A stretch of DNA of 64,000 nucleotides from an uncultured SAR116 cluster alpha proteobacterium (GTDB taxonomy: Bacteria > Pseudomonadota > Alphaproteobacteria > Puniceispirillales > Marisalimonadaceae). Below, in pieces: positions 26,478 through 35,785 of this stretch. A model generated the notes under the pieces. The model was given only the letters and a program-made list of their open reading frames with translations. It had not been told where the DNA came from and did not search any database. A program made the translations under genes and the position numbers. Location of the stretch: assembly GCA_902517815.1 (NCBI GenBank), contig CABYED010000002.1, positions 124,001-188,000 on the forward strand, read 5' to 3'. How positions within the stretch are numbered: the stretch's first letter is position 1; the number at the start of each line of letters is the position of its first letter.

Positions 26478-27632
26478 ATGAGTGTACAAAAAAATATCGG
26501 AGCACTTTCAGGTATTAAAGTTATTGACCTTACAAGGGTATTATCCGGACCCTTTTGTACCATGTTGCTTGCAGATATGGGCGCAGAGGTAATTAAAATT
26601 GAACCCCCCAAAGGTGACAATGTAAGAAATCAAGGAGACATGGTGGATGGTTATAGTTCCTATTTCGCACAGTTTAATAGAAATAAAAAGTCAGTAATTC
26701 TTGATCTTTATGTGGAGTCAGAAAAGGATATTTTAAGGTCTTTACTTTCAGATTCGGATGTAGTTGTAGAAAATTTCAAAGCTGGTGTTTTTGACAAAAT
26801 GGGTTTTGATTATGATACTTTAAAATCTATTAATCCAAAATTAATAAGTGCTTCTGTTAATGGATTTGGCAGTAAAGGAGAAATGAGTGACAGACCTGCT
26901 TTTGATTTTATAGCACAAGCATTATCTGGTTTTATGTCATTAAATGGTACAGAAGAAAGTGGGCCAATGAGAGCTGCTATGCCTATATCAGATTTAGTTG
27001 CAGGATTATACTGTGCGTTTGGGATTGTATGCGCTCTACAATCACGTATTAAAACTGGTAAAGGACAAAAGGTTGAGGCAAGCCTTACTTCCGGTTTAAT
27101 TTCAATGATGGCATACTTATCATCTGAAAGCTTTGTTACAGGAAAAGCACCAAACAAATCTGGTAATAATCATCCTATTCTAGCCCCTTATGGAATTTTT
27201 AAAACATCTGACGGAGAAATTGCAGTAGCACCAGCAAGTGATAAGTTTTGTAGAATATTTCTTGAATGTATTGATTTAACAAATTTATTAGAAAATGAAT
27301 TATATAAAAATAACTCTAATAGAATGAAAAATAGAGATAGTCTGAACGAAATTGTAAATAAGAGAATGATTTCTGAAACTTCCGATTTTTGGATTAAAAA
27401 ATTAAATAAAGCCGGGTGTCCTGCAGCAAAAATAGTTTCACTTCCAGAAGCTTTGAATAGCCAGTTAATTCAAGATAATGAGATGGTTATTAATTCTGAT
27501 GGGCCAGAGGGTAGACAAATTAAGATGACAGGGTTTCCGGTAAAATTATCTGACACACCATCTAAACTTTATAGATCCCCCCCTTTATTAGGTGAACATA
27601 CAAAGGAAATTTTGAATACAATTAAAAAATAA
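26478..27632 (+). CDS. CaiB/BaiF (class III) CoA-transferase
   Basis: Moves CoA from a donor such as succinyl-CoA to a carboxylic acid. 384 aa. N-terminal LSGIKVIDLTRVLSGPFCTMLLADMG and VIKIEPPKGD are typical, and the catalytic Asp lies in RPAFDFIAQALSG (D143). The ATG directly follows the stop of the lyase gene (TAAATG). Probable role: activating the organic acid imported by the adjacent TAXI-TRAP system, in the manner of succinyl-CoA:malate/citramalate or itaconate CoA-transferases. The exact acid is not readable from sequence. Confidence 0.92.
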   Translation: MSVQKNIGALSGIKVIDLTRVLSGPFCTMLLADMGAEVIKIEPPKGDNVRNQGDMVDGYSSYFAQFNRNKKSVILDLYVESEKDILRSLLSDSDVVVENFKAGVFDKMGFDYDTLKSINPKLISASVNGFGSKGEMSDRPAFDFIAQALSGFMSLNGTEESGPMRAAMPISDLVAGLYCAFGIVCALQSRIKTGKGQKVEASLTSGLISMMAYLSSESFVTGKAPNKSGNNHPILAPYGIFKTSDGEIAVAPASDKFCRIFLECIDLTNLLENELYKNNSNRMKNRDSLNEIVNKRMISETSDFWIKKLNKAGCPAAKIVSLPEALNSQLIQDNEMVINSDGPEGRQIKMTGFPVKLSDTPSKLYRSPPLLGEHTKEILNTIKK

Positions 27633-27650
27633 TATGGAGAATTAGTTATT

Positions 27651-28442
27651 ATGGATTTAGAAACAATTAATTTTAAAATTGAAAATGAAGTAGCATACAT
27701 TGAATTAAATAGACCAAAACAATATAATTCTTTGAATCAAACTATGGCTGAAGACTTATTTAAAGTCTCATTAGAATGCGACGATAATCCTAAAATAAGG
27801 TCAGTTTTAATGACTGGATCGGGAGAAGATGCTTTTTGTGCAGGTGGAGACGTTCACTCTTTTCATAAATACGGTAATAAGACATCCAGTCATTTGAAAG
27901 AGGTAACAACAACCCTTCATGGAGCAATTTCAAGACTTTCTAGAATGAATGCTCCATTAATCGTTGCAGTTAATGGTGTTGCTGCTGGTGCGGGTTTTTC
28001 TTTTGTTGGATTTGCAGATATTGCAATTGCTTCAACAAATGCAACATTTGTTTCAGCTTATTCAAAAATAGGATTAACTCCAGACGGATCTTCAACCTAT
28101 TTTCTTCCAAGAATTATTGGTACTAGAAGATATACAGAACTTATTTTAACAAATAGGGTTTTAAATGCAAATGAGGCTCTTGACTGGGGATTGATTAATA
28201 AGGTTGTTGATTTAAAGGATTTAAAGGATGAAGCAAATAATTTAGCCCAAAAGTTAGCTTCAGGGCCATCTTTAGCATTTGGAAAATTAAAAAATTTAGT
28301 TAATAACAGCTTTTTAGATTCACTTGAAGGTCAAATGGAATATGAATCGCGAATGATTGCTGAATCAGCTAAAACAAAAGATGGTATTAATGGTATCGAA
28401 GCGTTTGTAAATAAAAAATCAGTAATATTTAAAGGTCAATAA
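27651..28442 (+). CDS. Enoyl-CoA hydratase/isomerase family protein
   Basis: Crotonase-fold enzyme, 263 aa. The oxyanion-hole segments are GEDAFCAGGDVHSF and VNGVAAGAGFSFVGFADIAIAS. The catalytic region reads SKIGLTPDGSSTYFLPRIIG, where one of the two classical hydratase glutamates is replaced (Asp/Gly), so an isomerase, hydrolase or atypical hydratase cannot be excluded. It has a GGAG ribosome binding site and sits 18 nt after the CoA-transferase gene. It likely hydrates the unsaturated acyl-CoA before the HMGL-type lyase cleaves it. Confidence 0.9.
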   Translation: MDLETINFKIENEVAYIELNRPKQYNSLNQTMAEDLFKVSLECDDNPKIRSVLMTGSGEDAFCAGGDVHSFHKYGNKTSSHLKEVTTTLHGAISRLSRMNAPLIVAVNGVAAGAGFSFVGFADIAIASTNATFVSAYSKIGLTPDGSSTYFLPRIIGTRRYTELILTNRVLNANEALDWGLINKVVDLKDLKDEANNLAQKLASGPSLAFGKLKNLVNNSFLDSLEGQMEYESRMIAESAKTKDGINGIEAFVNKKSVIFKGQ

Positions 28443-28453
28443 AAGGTTTTTTT

Positions 28454-29542
28454 ATGTCTGTTGATATTTTGGTCTTTGATGGGGATGGTATTGGACCAGA
28501 AATAATGTGTTCAACCATAGCGATTATTGAACTTTTGAATGCAAAATTAAAGTTAAATATAAATTTAAAAAAAGAAATTTTAGGTTTTGAACTTTTAAAG
28601 AAAAAAGGTGTAACTTTTACTGATGACTTACTACTAAAATCAAAAGAAGCAGATGGTATAATACTAGGTCCCGTTGACCATAATGATTATCCCTCAGTTT
28701 CTTTTGGTGGGATTAATCCTTCAGCTAAATTTAGAATTGAATTAGACTTATATTCTAATATTAGACCAGCAAAAAACTACATTAATGTTAAATCATTATC
28801 ACAAAATATGGATTTAGTAATTGTACGTGAGAACACAGAAGGATTTTATGCAGATAGAAATATGTATGATGGCAATGGTGAGTTTAGTCCTGTTCCAGGT
28901 ATAGGATTATCATTACGAAAAATTACAAAAGAAGCATCTTTAAAAATTGCAGAGTCAGCATTTGAAATAGCCCTATCAAGATCTGTTAATAAAAATATAT
29001 CAAAGGTTCATGTTATTCATAAAGCAAATGTTATGAAAATTACTGATGGCATTTTCCTTGATGCTTGTAGACATATATCATCTAAGTATAATGATGTTGA
29101 TTACGAAGAGATGCTGGTAGATGCATGTGCTGCTCATCTTGTAAGGAAACCTGAGCAGTTTGATGTTATTTTAACAACTAATATGTTTGGAGATATCTTA
29201 TCAGATTTAGCAACTGAATTATCTGGTTCTTTAGGTCTTGCTGGGTCATTAAATGCTGGTAAGAAATACGCTATGGCTCAAGCACAACATGGAGCAGCCC
29301 CTGATATTGCAAAAAAAAATATTGCAAATCCAATTTCATTAATTTTATCTTCAGCCATGTTATTTGATTGGCTTGGGAAGAAAAGAAAACTCGACAAACT
29401 TATTTTAGCTTCTAATTTAATAAATAAATCTGTATTGGAATTACTGAAACATAAAGAAAACTTCACTAGAGACCTCGGTGGTAAAGCTTCAACTACCAAA
29501 ACTACAGATAACTTGATATATATATTAAACAACTTGATTTAA
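28454..29542 (+). CDS. Isocitrate/isopropylmalate-type decarboxylating dehydrogenase
   Basis: NAD(P)-dependent beta-decarboxylating dehydrogenase, 362 aa. Motifs: FDGDGIGPEIM at the start, IVRENTEGFYADRN (phosphate or substrate loop), VIHKANVMKITDG (catalytic Lys), and the family signature NMFGDILSDLATELSGSLGLAGSLN. Relatives act on 3-isopropylmalate, isocitrate, homoisocitrate, tartrate or methylmalate. Since leuCD and other leucine genes are absent and the neighbours are CoA enzymes and PrpF, a catabolic substituted-malate substrate is more likely than LeuB. It is 11 nt after the hydratase gene. Confidence 0.9.
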   Translation: MSVDILVFDGDGIGPEIMCSTIAIIELLNAKLKLNINLKKEILGFELLKKKGVTFTDDLLLKSKEADGIILGPVDHNDYPSVSFGGINPSAKFRIELDLYSNIRPAKNYINVKSLSQNMDLVIVRENTEGFYADRNMYDGNGEFSPVPGIGLSLRKITKEASLKIAESAFEIALSRSVNKNISKVHVIHKANVMKITDGIFLDACRHISSKYNDVDYEEMLVDACAAHLVRKPEQFDVILTTNMFGDILSDLATELSGSLGLAGSLNAGKKYAMAQAQHGAAPDIAKKNIANPISLILSSAMLFDWLGKKRKLDKLILASNLINKSVLELLKHKENFTRDLGGKASTTKTTDNLIYILNNLI

Positions 29543-29546
29543 AAAC

Positions 29547-30647
29547 ATGTCTGATCAAATATCTATACCAGCAGTTTATATGAGAGGTGGAACCTCAAAA
29601 GGTTTGCTTTTTAATCACAATGATCTACCCAAAGATAAGTTTAAATTGGATAAATATCTACTTGCTGCAATGGGGTCTCCAGACCTCAGACAAATAAATG
29701 GAATTGGTGGAGCAACATCAGTGACAAGTAAAGTTTGTATAATTAAAAAAAGTAAACAAAAGAATGTAGATATAGATTATTTATTTGCTCAAGTAATAGT
29801 AGACAAAGCAAAAGTAGATTACGGTCCTACCTGCGGTAACATGCTCTCAGCAGTAGGCCCTTTTTCAATCGAAAAAGGCTTCATTGATGCTGAAGAAAAT
29901 GAAACTAAAATTAATATTAGATCAGTAAATACAGGTTCTATAATTGAAGCTGTAGTGCCTACACCTAATAAAAAATTAAAATATATGGGAGATTTTGAAA
30001 TTGATGGAGTTCCAGGGAAGGGTGCTCCAATTTTATTAAAATTTAAAAATATAGTAGGTGGAGCTACAGGAAAAATGTTACCTACAGGTACACCTTTAAT
30101 AACAGTTAATGGTATAGAAGTTACATGTCTTGATATTTCAATGCCTATGGTTATGGCTAAAGCCTCTGACTTTGGCATAATTGGAAATGAAACAAGCAAC
30201 GAGCTAAACAACAATTTGGAATTGCTTAACAAGATTGAAGAGATCAGAGTTATTGCGGGTGAGCAAATGGGATTGGCGGATGTTAGTGGAAAGGTAATAC
30301 CAAAATTTGCTCTTTTGTCAAAGCCGCTAAATGGAGGAACTATTACGTCTAGATATTTTACTCCAAATACCTGTCATGAGACACATGCTGCTACAGGTAC
30401 TAATTGCATTGCATCTGCCTGTCTGATTTCTAATACAATTGCCTCTCAAATTTCTCAAATTGAGGTAAAAAAAGAAAATAAGGTTTCTGTGGAGCATCCT
30501 TTGGGTTCAATAGATTGTTTTGTTGAAACAAGCTTATCTACTAAAGACAATAAAAATGATTTCATAGTTTCTTGTGGTATCTATCGAACATCTAGAAAAA
30601 TAATGGATGGAAATATTTATATTCCAAAAAATTTAAATGATCACTGA
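29547..30647 (+). CDS. PrpF family isomerase (aconitate or methylaconitate type)
   Basis: A 366-aa member of the PrpF/diaminopimelate-epimerase fold. Signature PAVYMRGGTSKGLLF near the N-terminus, GPTCGNMLSAVGPFSIEKG in the first half and TPNTCHETHAATGTNCIASA in the second. Known relatives isomerise 2-methyl-cis-aconitate (PrpF), trans-aconitate or 4-oxalomesaconate. Here it follows a substituted-malate type dehydrogenase by 4 nt and overlaps the next membrane gene by 11 nt, indicating a role in moving a double bond in an unsaturated tricarboxylate or dicarboxylate. It is not in a methylcitrate operon (no prpBCD). Confidence 0.92.
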   Translation: MSDQISIPAVYMRGGTSKGLLFNHNDLPKDKFKLDKYLLAAMGSPDLRQINGIGGATSVTSKVCIIKKSKQKNVDIDYLFAQVIVDKAKVDYGPTCGNMLSAVGPFSIEKGFIDAEENETKINIRSVNTGSIIEAVVPTPNKKLKYMGDFEIDGVPGKGAPILLKFKNIVGGATGKMLPTGTPLITVNGIEVTCLDISMPMVMAKASDFGIIGNETSNELNNNLELLNKIEEIRVIAGEQMGLADVSGKVIPKFALLSKPLNGGTITSRYFTPNTCHETHAATGTNCIASACLISNTIASQISQIEVKKENKVSVEHPLGSIDCFVETSLSTKDNKNDFIVSCGIYRTSRKIMDGNIYIPKNLNDH

Positions 30648-31707
30648 CAGATCAAAACTAGTTGAAATTTTCTTTGGGTGGTGGCCTGAAAAATGGCGAT
30701 ATACTTGGAGTTTATTATTAGCAATAGCAAGTGGATTTTTTGCTTATTATATAGGTCTTCCTTTACCATGGATGCTGGGACCATTGATAGGTTGCGGATT
30801 TTTTGCGGCAATAGGTAAAGGAGTAATTATAGGAAAAAAACCAAGACCTGTTTGTAGAGCATTACTTGGATGTACAATTGGAGCTAATTTTGGACCAGAA
30901 ATAATTGACAGAGTTGATGAAATTGGAATCTCATTGTTATTTGTTCCATTTTTTGTAGTCTTAATGGGTTCTACAACTTATTTCTATTTAAACAAAATTA
31001 TGAAAATGGACAAGCTGACCTCAATTTATGGCTCTTTTCCTGGTGGTTTGAATGAAATGGTCATTCTCGGTCAAGAAATTGGATCAAACCCAAGAACTTT
31101 AGTACTAATACATGCTACTAGAATTGTAGTTGTTGTTTTTCTATCTTCTTTACTAATTTTGTTTGTTCCTAAGCTAAGTGTTGATATGTTACCAAATCCA
31201 GATTTATTTCATAATTGGGAGCAACTTCCATTTGTCTTTATCATATCTTATTTAGGCTGGTTTTTGGCAGTTAAGTTGAAAATCCCGGGTCCAACAATAA
31301 TTGGTCCAATGATATTTTCAGCGCTTATTCATATCTTTGAAATTGTCGAGGCAATGCCAATGTATATAATTGTTATTGCTGTCCAAATTTTACTAGGTTC
31401 AGCTCTTGGATGTCTGTTTAAAAATATTACTTTAAAGGAAATGTCTGGGCCCGTGCTTGCTGGACTGATAACAACTTTAATAGCTATTATTCCACTATTC
31501 ATTATTTACTTTATTTTAATAAATATTGGATATGATCCATTATCAATTTTACTAGCATTTTCGCCAGGAGGACAATCCGAAATGAACATCTTAGCTCTTT
31601 CTGTAGGAGCAGATATGTCATTTATAAGTCCACATCATATGTTGAGAGTTTTTATGGTAATAATTTTTGCTGGATTTCTACATAAAATTATAAAACAAAA
31701 TCTTTAA
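30637..31707 (+). CDS. AbrB family membrane protein (putative transporter)
   Basis: A 356-aa integral membrane protein with about ten hydrophobic segments. Despite the database name 'AbrB', this family is membrane-embedded and not the DNA-binding AbrB. It shows an internal duplication: LPWMLGPLIG with GSFPGGLNEMVILGQEIG in the first half, and IPGPTIIGPMIF with FSPGGQSEMNILALSVG in the second. The paired PGG-x-x-EM loops suggest a two-fold transporter. It overlaps prpF-like by 11 nt and so belongs to the CoA/PrpF operon. Substrate unknown; perhaps export or uptake of a pathway acid. Confidence 0.85.
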   Translation: MITDRSKLVEIFFGWWPEKWRYTWSLLLAIASGFFAYYIGLPLPWMLGPLIGCGFFAAIGKGVIIGKKPRPVCRALLGCTIGANFGPEIIDRVDEIGISLLFVPFFVVLMGSTTYFYLNKIMKMDKLTSIYGSFPGGLNEMVILGQEIGSNPRTLVLIHATRIVVVVFLSSLLILFVPKLSVDMLPNPDLFHNWEQLPFVFIISYLGWFLAVKLKIPGPTIIGPMIFSALIHIFEIVEAMPMYIIVIAVQILLGSALGCLFKNITLKEMSGPVLAGLITTLIAIIPLFIIYFILINIGYDPLSILLAFSPGGQSEMNILALSVGADMSFISPHHMLRVFMVIIFAGFLHKIIKQNL

Positions 31708-31709
31708 TT

Positions 31710-32111
31710 TTATTTTTTAATCTTAGACTTGTTTTTATCTACCAAGCTCATTTTTGTATTATCGACAAAAGGAGCATTTTCAATCCAAGACATCTCAAAA
31801 CCTTCAATGCAAGCTATATTATATCCATATTCACTAGGATTTGATCGTCTTTTGTGATGAGTATTTATTCCACATATTTTACAAAAATAATGTTCAGCTA
31901 CATTGGTGTTCCATTTGTAAGTTGATAAATATTTTTTACCAGAGATGATTGTAAGCACATCAACAGGAGCAGAGCCCATTACAAATCCCTTTCTTGAACA
32001 AATAGAACAATTACATCTACGAAGATCTTTTAAACTTATGTTCACTTGAAATTTAATTGCACCACAATGACAACTCCCTTTGAGGGGTAATTTTAAATCT
32101 TTAACTTTCAT
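31710..32111 (-). CDS. GFA family zinc-binding protein
   Basis: Glutathione-dependent formaldehyde-activating (GFA/CENP-V) fold, 133 aa. Zinc ligands are visible as GSCHCGAIKF, RCNCSICSRKG and FCKICG, the usual CxC...CxxC pattern. Family members bind glutathione adducts, but most have no tested activity. It ends 3 nt from the stop of the AbrB-type gene (convergent) and starts 8 nt from the end of the DapA-family gene behind which it is transcribed. Confidence 0.88.
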   Translation of the reverse strand: MKVKDLKLPLKGSCHCGAIKFQVNISLKDLRRCNCSICSRKGFVMGSAPVDVLTIISGKKYLSTYKWNTNVAEHYFCKICGINTHHKRRSNPSEYGYNIACIEGFEMSWIENAPFVDNTKMSLVDKNKSKIKK

Positions 32112-32119
32112 CTTGTTTC

Positions 32120-33031
32120 TTAAAATGTAAATCCATGATTATCTCTTAATTTATTTGCTAACTCGCTTGTTTTATTTTCAGAGATAGGTTTGAAAGGTGG
32201 CCTTAAATTGTTCCATAAAGAGTTTTTGGTTTGTATGGCTAATAAAGATTTTTGGGCGGGTATAGGTGCATAATCTTGAAATAATAATCTAACTGATTTA
32301 ACCTTTTTCTGAAGTTTTTCAGCTTCTTCCCATTTTCCTGAATGACATAGATCTATTACCTTCGAGATATCTTTACTATTCAAGTTAGCAGTTGCTGAAA
32401 TACAACCAGGTGCACCTAATTTAATAGCTTCAATTACAGGAAGTTCCGCACCAGGATAAACTACTAAGTCTTTGATGTTTAGGAGGGCTTCTGTGTTTTC
32501 CCAAACGCCAGAACTATCTTTAATCCCCCTTATGAATTCTGGGTAAGCTTCTTTCAATTTTTTAACTAGTTTTATTGACAAACCAACACCACTTACCTGT
32601 GGAATATGATATAAATATATATTAAGTCTATGATCATTGACTCCATCAATTAGTTTTTCAAAATATTCATATAGTCCTTCATCACTCATTCCTTTAAAAT
32701 AAAATGGGGGTAATGTCATTGCACCTAGGCACCCCAAACCTATCGCATGTTTGGTTATTTCAATAGTATCTGGCAAATTACATAAACCTGTTCCTGGTAT
32801 TAATGTTTTTGGATCAACCCCTGACTCAACTAAGCCTTCAATTGCTAACATTCTTTCTTTATTACCAACTGACAAAGCTTCTCCTGTTGTTCCAAAAGGA
32901 GCAAGTCCTGAACAACCATTTTCCAGGAGATCTTTAGCTAGATCATTATACATTTTTTGATCTAGTTTTAGATTGTTGTCAAAAGGGGTTAAGATTGGTG
33001 CAATTAAACCTTTAATCAATTTTATCTCCAT
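32120..33031 (-). CDS. Dihydrodipicolinate synthase family protein (DapA-like aldolase/lyase)
   Basis: A 303-aa TIM-barrel Schiff-base aldolase. Active-site elements are all present: PFGTTGEALSV (Thr-Thr pair), IYLYHIPQVSG (Tyr of the Y-x-x-P motif) and RGIKDSSG (Schiff-base Lys). The best-matching relatives are catabolic (N-acetylneuraminate or 2-keto-3-deoxy acid types) rather than true DapA, and no lysine genes are near. It is transcribed with the GFA gene, divergent from the LDH2-type dehydrogenase at 33284; that pair is often found in sugar-acid or hydroxyproline-type pathways (inference). Confidence 0.9.
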   Translation of the reverse strand: MEIKLIKGLIAPILTPFDNNLKLDQKMYNDLAKDLLENGCSGLAPFGTTGEALSVGNKERMLAIEGLVESGVDPKTLIPGTGLCNLPDTIEITKHAIGLGCLGAMTLPPFYFKGMSDEGLYEYFEKLIDGVNDHRLNIYLYHIPQVSGVGLSIKLVKKLKEAYPEFIRGIKDSSGVWENTEALLNIKDLVVYPGAELPVIEAIKLGAPGCISATANLNSKDISKVIDLCHSGKWEEAEKLQKKVKSVRLLFQDYAPIPAQKSLLAIQTKNSLWNNLRPPFKPISENKTSELANKLRDNHGFTF

Positions 33032-33283
33032 TCATAAAATTTAAAAATTAACATTACCTTAATTTTTAATATAAATAATTTCAATTTTAATATTCAGTCA
33101 AATATTAAAGTAATATTACAAAGCTGAACCATGAAGTAAGATCTTTGATTATGATGATGATTTTCTTAAAATAGATATAAGTAAAAAAATATTATAAATA
33201 TTAATCCTATAGAAAATTCCATAGAACAATTTATTTGTTAGTGTTATACAGACCAAAAGAAAAAATATTTAATGGGGTATTAA
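33032..33283. other. Divergent AT-rich spacer (252 nt)
   Basis: Contains the promoters for the DapA-family gene (minus) and the LDH2 gene (plus), but I see no well-spaced hexamer pair. No RNA gene, repeat or strong hairpin recognised. GGGG at 33274-33277 serves as the ribosome binding site of the TTG-started LDH2 gene. Confidence 0.5.
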
Positions 33284-34417
33284 TTGTCTGAAAGAGGTAA
33301 AACTAGTGAAATTCGAGTTGATGTTAATTATGCTATTGAATTAATTACTGATATTTTTAAAGCTAAATCTTGTAATAATTACGAAGCTAAGACAATTGCT
33401 GAAAGGTTATGTGGTTCTAATCTAAAAGGTCACGATAGTCACGGGATTGTTCGAGTGCCAAGGTATGTGTTATGGATGGAATGGGGATGGGTTTTTCCTA
33501 ATATAAAGCCAGAGTTAATTGTTGATTCAGGTGCCTTAGCTCTAATTGATGCCAAACAAGGTTTTGGTCAAGTTGCGGGTGAATTTGCTGTTGATGAAGG
33601 AATTAATAGAGCTAAATTACATGGGGTTTCAGTGGTAGGATTAAAAAATTCTGGTCATTTAGGTAGAATAGGTGACTGGTCTGAGAGAGCTGCAGATGCG
33701 GGTTTGGTATCTCTTCATTTTGTAAATGTTAGAGGTAGTTTACTCGTTGCACCTTTTGGTGGAAGTGATAGAAGAGGAAGCACCTCGCCATTATCGATTG
33801 GTGTGCCATCAAAGGATACAGATCATATTATATTGGATATGGCAACATCTACTGTTGCAGAGGGTAAAGTCATGGTTGCACAAAAAGGCGGTAAACCTTT
33901 ACCTTCAGGTGCTTTAATTGATAGTAGTGGAAATTTAACTATTAATCCTGAAGTTATGTACGGTAAAATAAATGAAAATGAAGTTCCTAATTCTGAAAAT
34001 GGAACTGGTGCGATAACTGCATTTGGTTTACATAAAGGTTCAGGTATTAATTTTATGATGGAAATTTTAGGAGGAGCTCTTACAGGCTCTGGGGTATCAG
34101 CAGGTATTGACGATAAAGAAAAGAGAAAATTTGCTAATGGAATGTTATCACTTTATGTAAAAGTTGATAATATGGTAAATTTTGAATATTTTTTAAATGA
34201 AGTTAGATCTTACGCTGACTTTGTTAGATCATCTCCACCAGCAAATAAAAATGAAAAAGTTTTAATACCAGGTGACAAAGAAATAAGCACTTACAAAGAT
34301 AGATTAGCTAATGGGTTACCGGTAGCACCTATTGTTTGGCAAAATATAAAACAAACAGCTATGAATTTAAATATTCCAAATTTAGATAGATTTAATTCAG
34401 CAATTAATAAAACTTAA
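33284..34417 (+). CDS. LDH2/malate dehydrogenase family oxidoreductase (TTG start)
   Basis: NAD(P)-dependent oxidoreductase of the YlbC/ureidoglycolate/malate dehydrogenase type II family, 377 aa. Motifs: LKGHDSHGIVRVPRY (catalytic His), SVVGLKNSGHLGRIGDWSERAA, LDMATSTVAEGKV and the late GSGINFMMEILGGALTGS. Family substrates include malate, lactate, sulfolactate, 2,3-diketogulonate and ureidoglycolate; the last is tempting given the purine genes further on, but allA already covers ureidoglycolate. The start is TTG at 33284; the nearby ATG 33272 is out of frame with an immediate stop. It ends overlapping upp by 4 nt, tail to tail. Confidence 0.88.
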   Translation: MSERGKTSEIRVDVNYAIELITDIFKAKSCNNYEAKTIAERLCGSNLKGHDSHGIVRVPRYVLWMEWGWVFPNIKPELIVDSGALALIDAKQGFGQVAGEFAVDEGINRAKLHGVSVVGLKNSGHLGRIGDWSERAADAGLVSLHFVNVRGSLLVAPFGGSDRRGSTSPLSIGVPSKDTDHIILDMATSTVAEGKVMVAQKGGKPLPSGALIDSSGNLTINPEVMYGKINENEVPNSENGTGAITAFGLHKGSGINFMMEILGGALTGSGVSAGIDDKEKRKFANGMLSLYVKVDNMVNFEYFLNEVRSYADFVRSSPPANKNEKVLIPGDKEISTYKDRLANGLPVAPIVWQNIKQTAMNLNIPNLDRFNSAINKT

Positions 34418-35037
34418 GTTTCAAAAATTCTGTCTCCAGCATCACCAAGACCTGGTAAGATAAAACCATCTTCATTGAGTTTATCATCTTTTTGAGCGCA
34501 AATAATTTCAACGTCAGGAAAGTTATCCTGAACCTTTTTTATGCCTGGATCAGATGCTAGAAGACAAATTAATTTAATATCTGAAGCAAAGTGATCTTTT
34601 AGTGTTTTTATAGCAGATACTGCGCTCCCACCAGTTGCTAGCATTGGATCACATAGATAGCACTGTCTATTATTTAAATCAGACGGAAGTTTCTTGATAT
34701 AATTTATTGGTTTAAGTGTTTTTTCGTCCCTATACATACCTATATGACCAATTGATACTACGTCAAATATATCTGTAATACCTTCGATCATGATTAATCC
34801 AGCCCTTAAAATGGATATTACACACGGTTTTGGATCACTTAATGTTACACCATTATATTTTTCCAGAGGCGTTTCGATAGTTTTTGGTAAAACTTTTAAA
34901 TCCTCAAAAATTTCAAAAGCCATAAGAGAAGAAATTTTTCTTGCCAAATATCTAAACTTAGTACTTTGAGTGTTTTTTGACCTTAACATAGTCATGTATA
35001 GATTTATTAAGGGATGATTTAGGATTTTTACTTTCAT
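34414..35037 (-). CDS. upp: Uracil phosphoribosyltransferase
   Basis: Pyrimidine salvage: uracil plus PRPP gives UMP. 207 aa, full length. The PRPP-binding loop reads YLCDPMLATGGSA and the C-terminal uracil-binding part GFILPGLGDAGDR. CVISILRAGLIMIEG is the conserved flexible-loop region. It is the last gene of the minus-strand group potD-potB-potC-racemase-upp, 11 nt after the racemase gene. The pairing of upp with an uptake system and a hydantoin-racemase-family gene suggests the imported substrate may be a pyrimidine base or a related cyclic ureide (inference). Confidence 0.96.
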   Translation of the reverse strand: MKVKILNHPLINLYMTMLRSKNTQSTKFRYLARKISSLMAFEIFEDLKVLPKTIETPLEKYNGVTLSDPKPCVISILRAGLIMIEGITDIFDVVSIGHIGMYRDEKTLKPINYIKKLPSDLNNRQCYLCDPMLATGGSAVSAIKTLKDHFASDIKLICLLASDPGIKKVQDNFPDVEIICAQKDDKLNEDGFILPGLGDAGDRIFET

Positions 35038-35048
35038 TTAATCTTTCT

Positions 35049-35780
35049 CTAAGGTTTGAATTTATTCAGATAACCCATATATTCTTTTTTTCTGGGTAAC
35101 GCATAAGATCCAACCTTACTGGTTTTAATTTTTAAATTTATTAAGCTTTCTGCTAAAACAACCGCTGAAGAAACACCCTCGATAACAGGTAATTTATGTT
35201 TTGTTTCTAAGCTTTTAGCTAAGTCAGCCATGCCAGCGCATCCTAAAATTATAGCCTCTGCATTATCATTTTCTATGGTATTTTGAATTCCTTTATTTAA
35301 TTTATCCAAGTTTTCCTTAGAAATATTTTCTAAATCTAAAACTGGAACTTCAATAGCAGTAACTTTGACGCAATTTTCAAAAAGGCCATATTTTTTTAAA
35401 TTATGTGTTAGTGGTCTTATAGATCTAGATAATGTTGTTATCACTGTAAAATTACCAGCTACCATAGTTGCAATATGAAATGCGGCTTCTCCTATTCCTA
35501 TCACTGGTTTTTCTGTAATTGATCTAATTACTTCTAAACCTGTGTCATCAAAACAAGCAATAATATATGAATCAGCATCACTATGTTTTTTAATTTCATC
35601 TACCAACCCAGGAATGCAAAAAGCTTCATCATAAAATCCCTCAATGCTCTCAGGACCAACATTTGGCTCAACAGAAACAATTTCAGTATCTGTGCTAGCA
35701 AACTTATTTGCAGTGAAATCTATTTTATGAGTCATCGATTTAGTAGTGTTAGGATTAATTATACAAATTTTTCTTTTCAA
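35049..35780 (-). CDS. Asp/Glu/hydantoin racemase family protein, both catalytic cysteines present
   Basis: A 243-aa member of the hydantoin/allantoin racemase branch. The two active-site cysteines are in YIIACFDDTGLEV (C76) and AIILGCAGMADL (C181), the positions known from rhizobial hydantoin racemase. The N-terminal ICIINPNTTKSM binds the carboxylate or ureide end. The start is TTG (35780) with AGGA about 9 nt upstream, five nt behind the permease stop. It could racemise hydantoins or allantoin. Two further paralogues in this window (51429, 59738) lack both cysteines. Confidence 0.9.
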   Translation of the reverse strand: MKRKICIINPNTTKSMTHKIDFTANKFASTDTEIVSVEPNVGPESIEGFYDEAFCIPGLVDEIKKHSDADSYIIACFDDTGLEVIRSITEKPVIGIGEAAFHIATMVAGNFTVITTLSRSIRPLTHNLKKYGLFENCVKVTAIEVPVLDLENISKENLDKLNKGIQNTIENDNAEAIILGCAGMADLAKSLETKHKLPVIEGVSSAVVLAESLINLKIKTSKVGSYALPRKKEYMGYLNKFKP

Positions 35781-35785
35781 AATAA

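Noticed and set aside
29819-30232. 137-aa minus-strand ORF inside the PrpF gene
   Set aside because: Antisense shadow of a well-conserved coding frame; no ribosome binding site.
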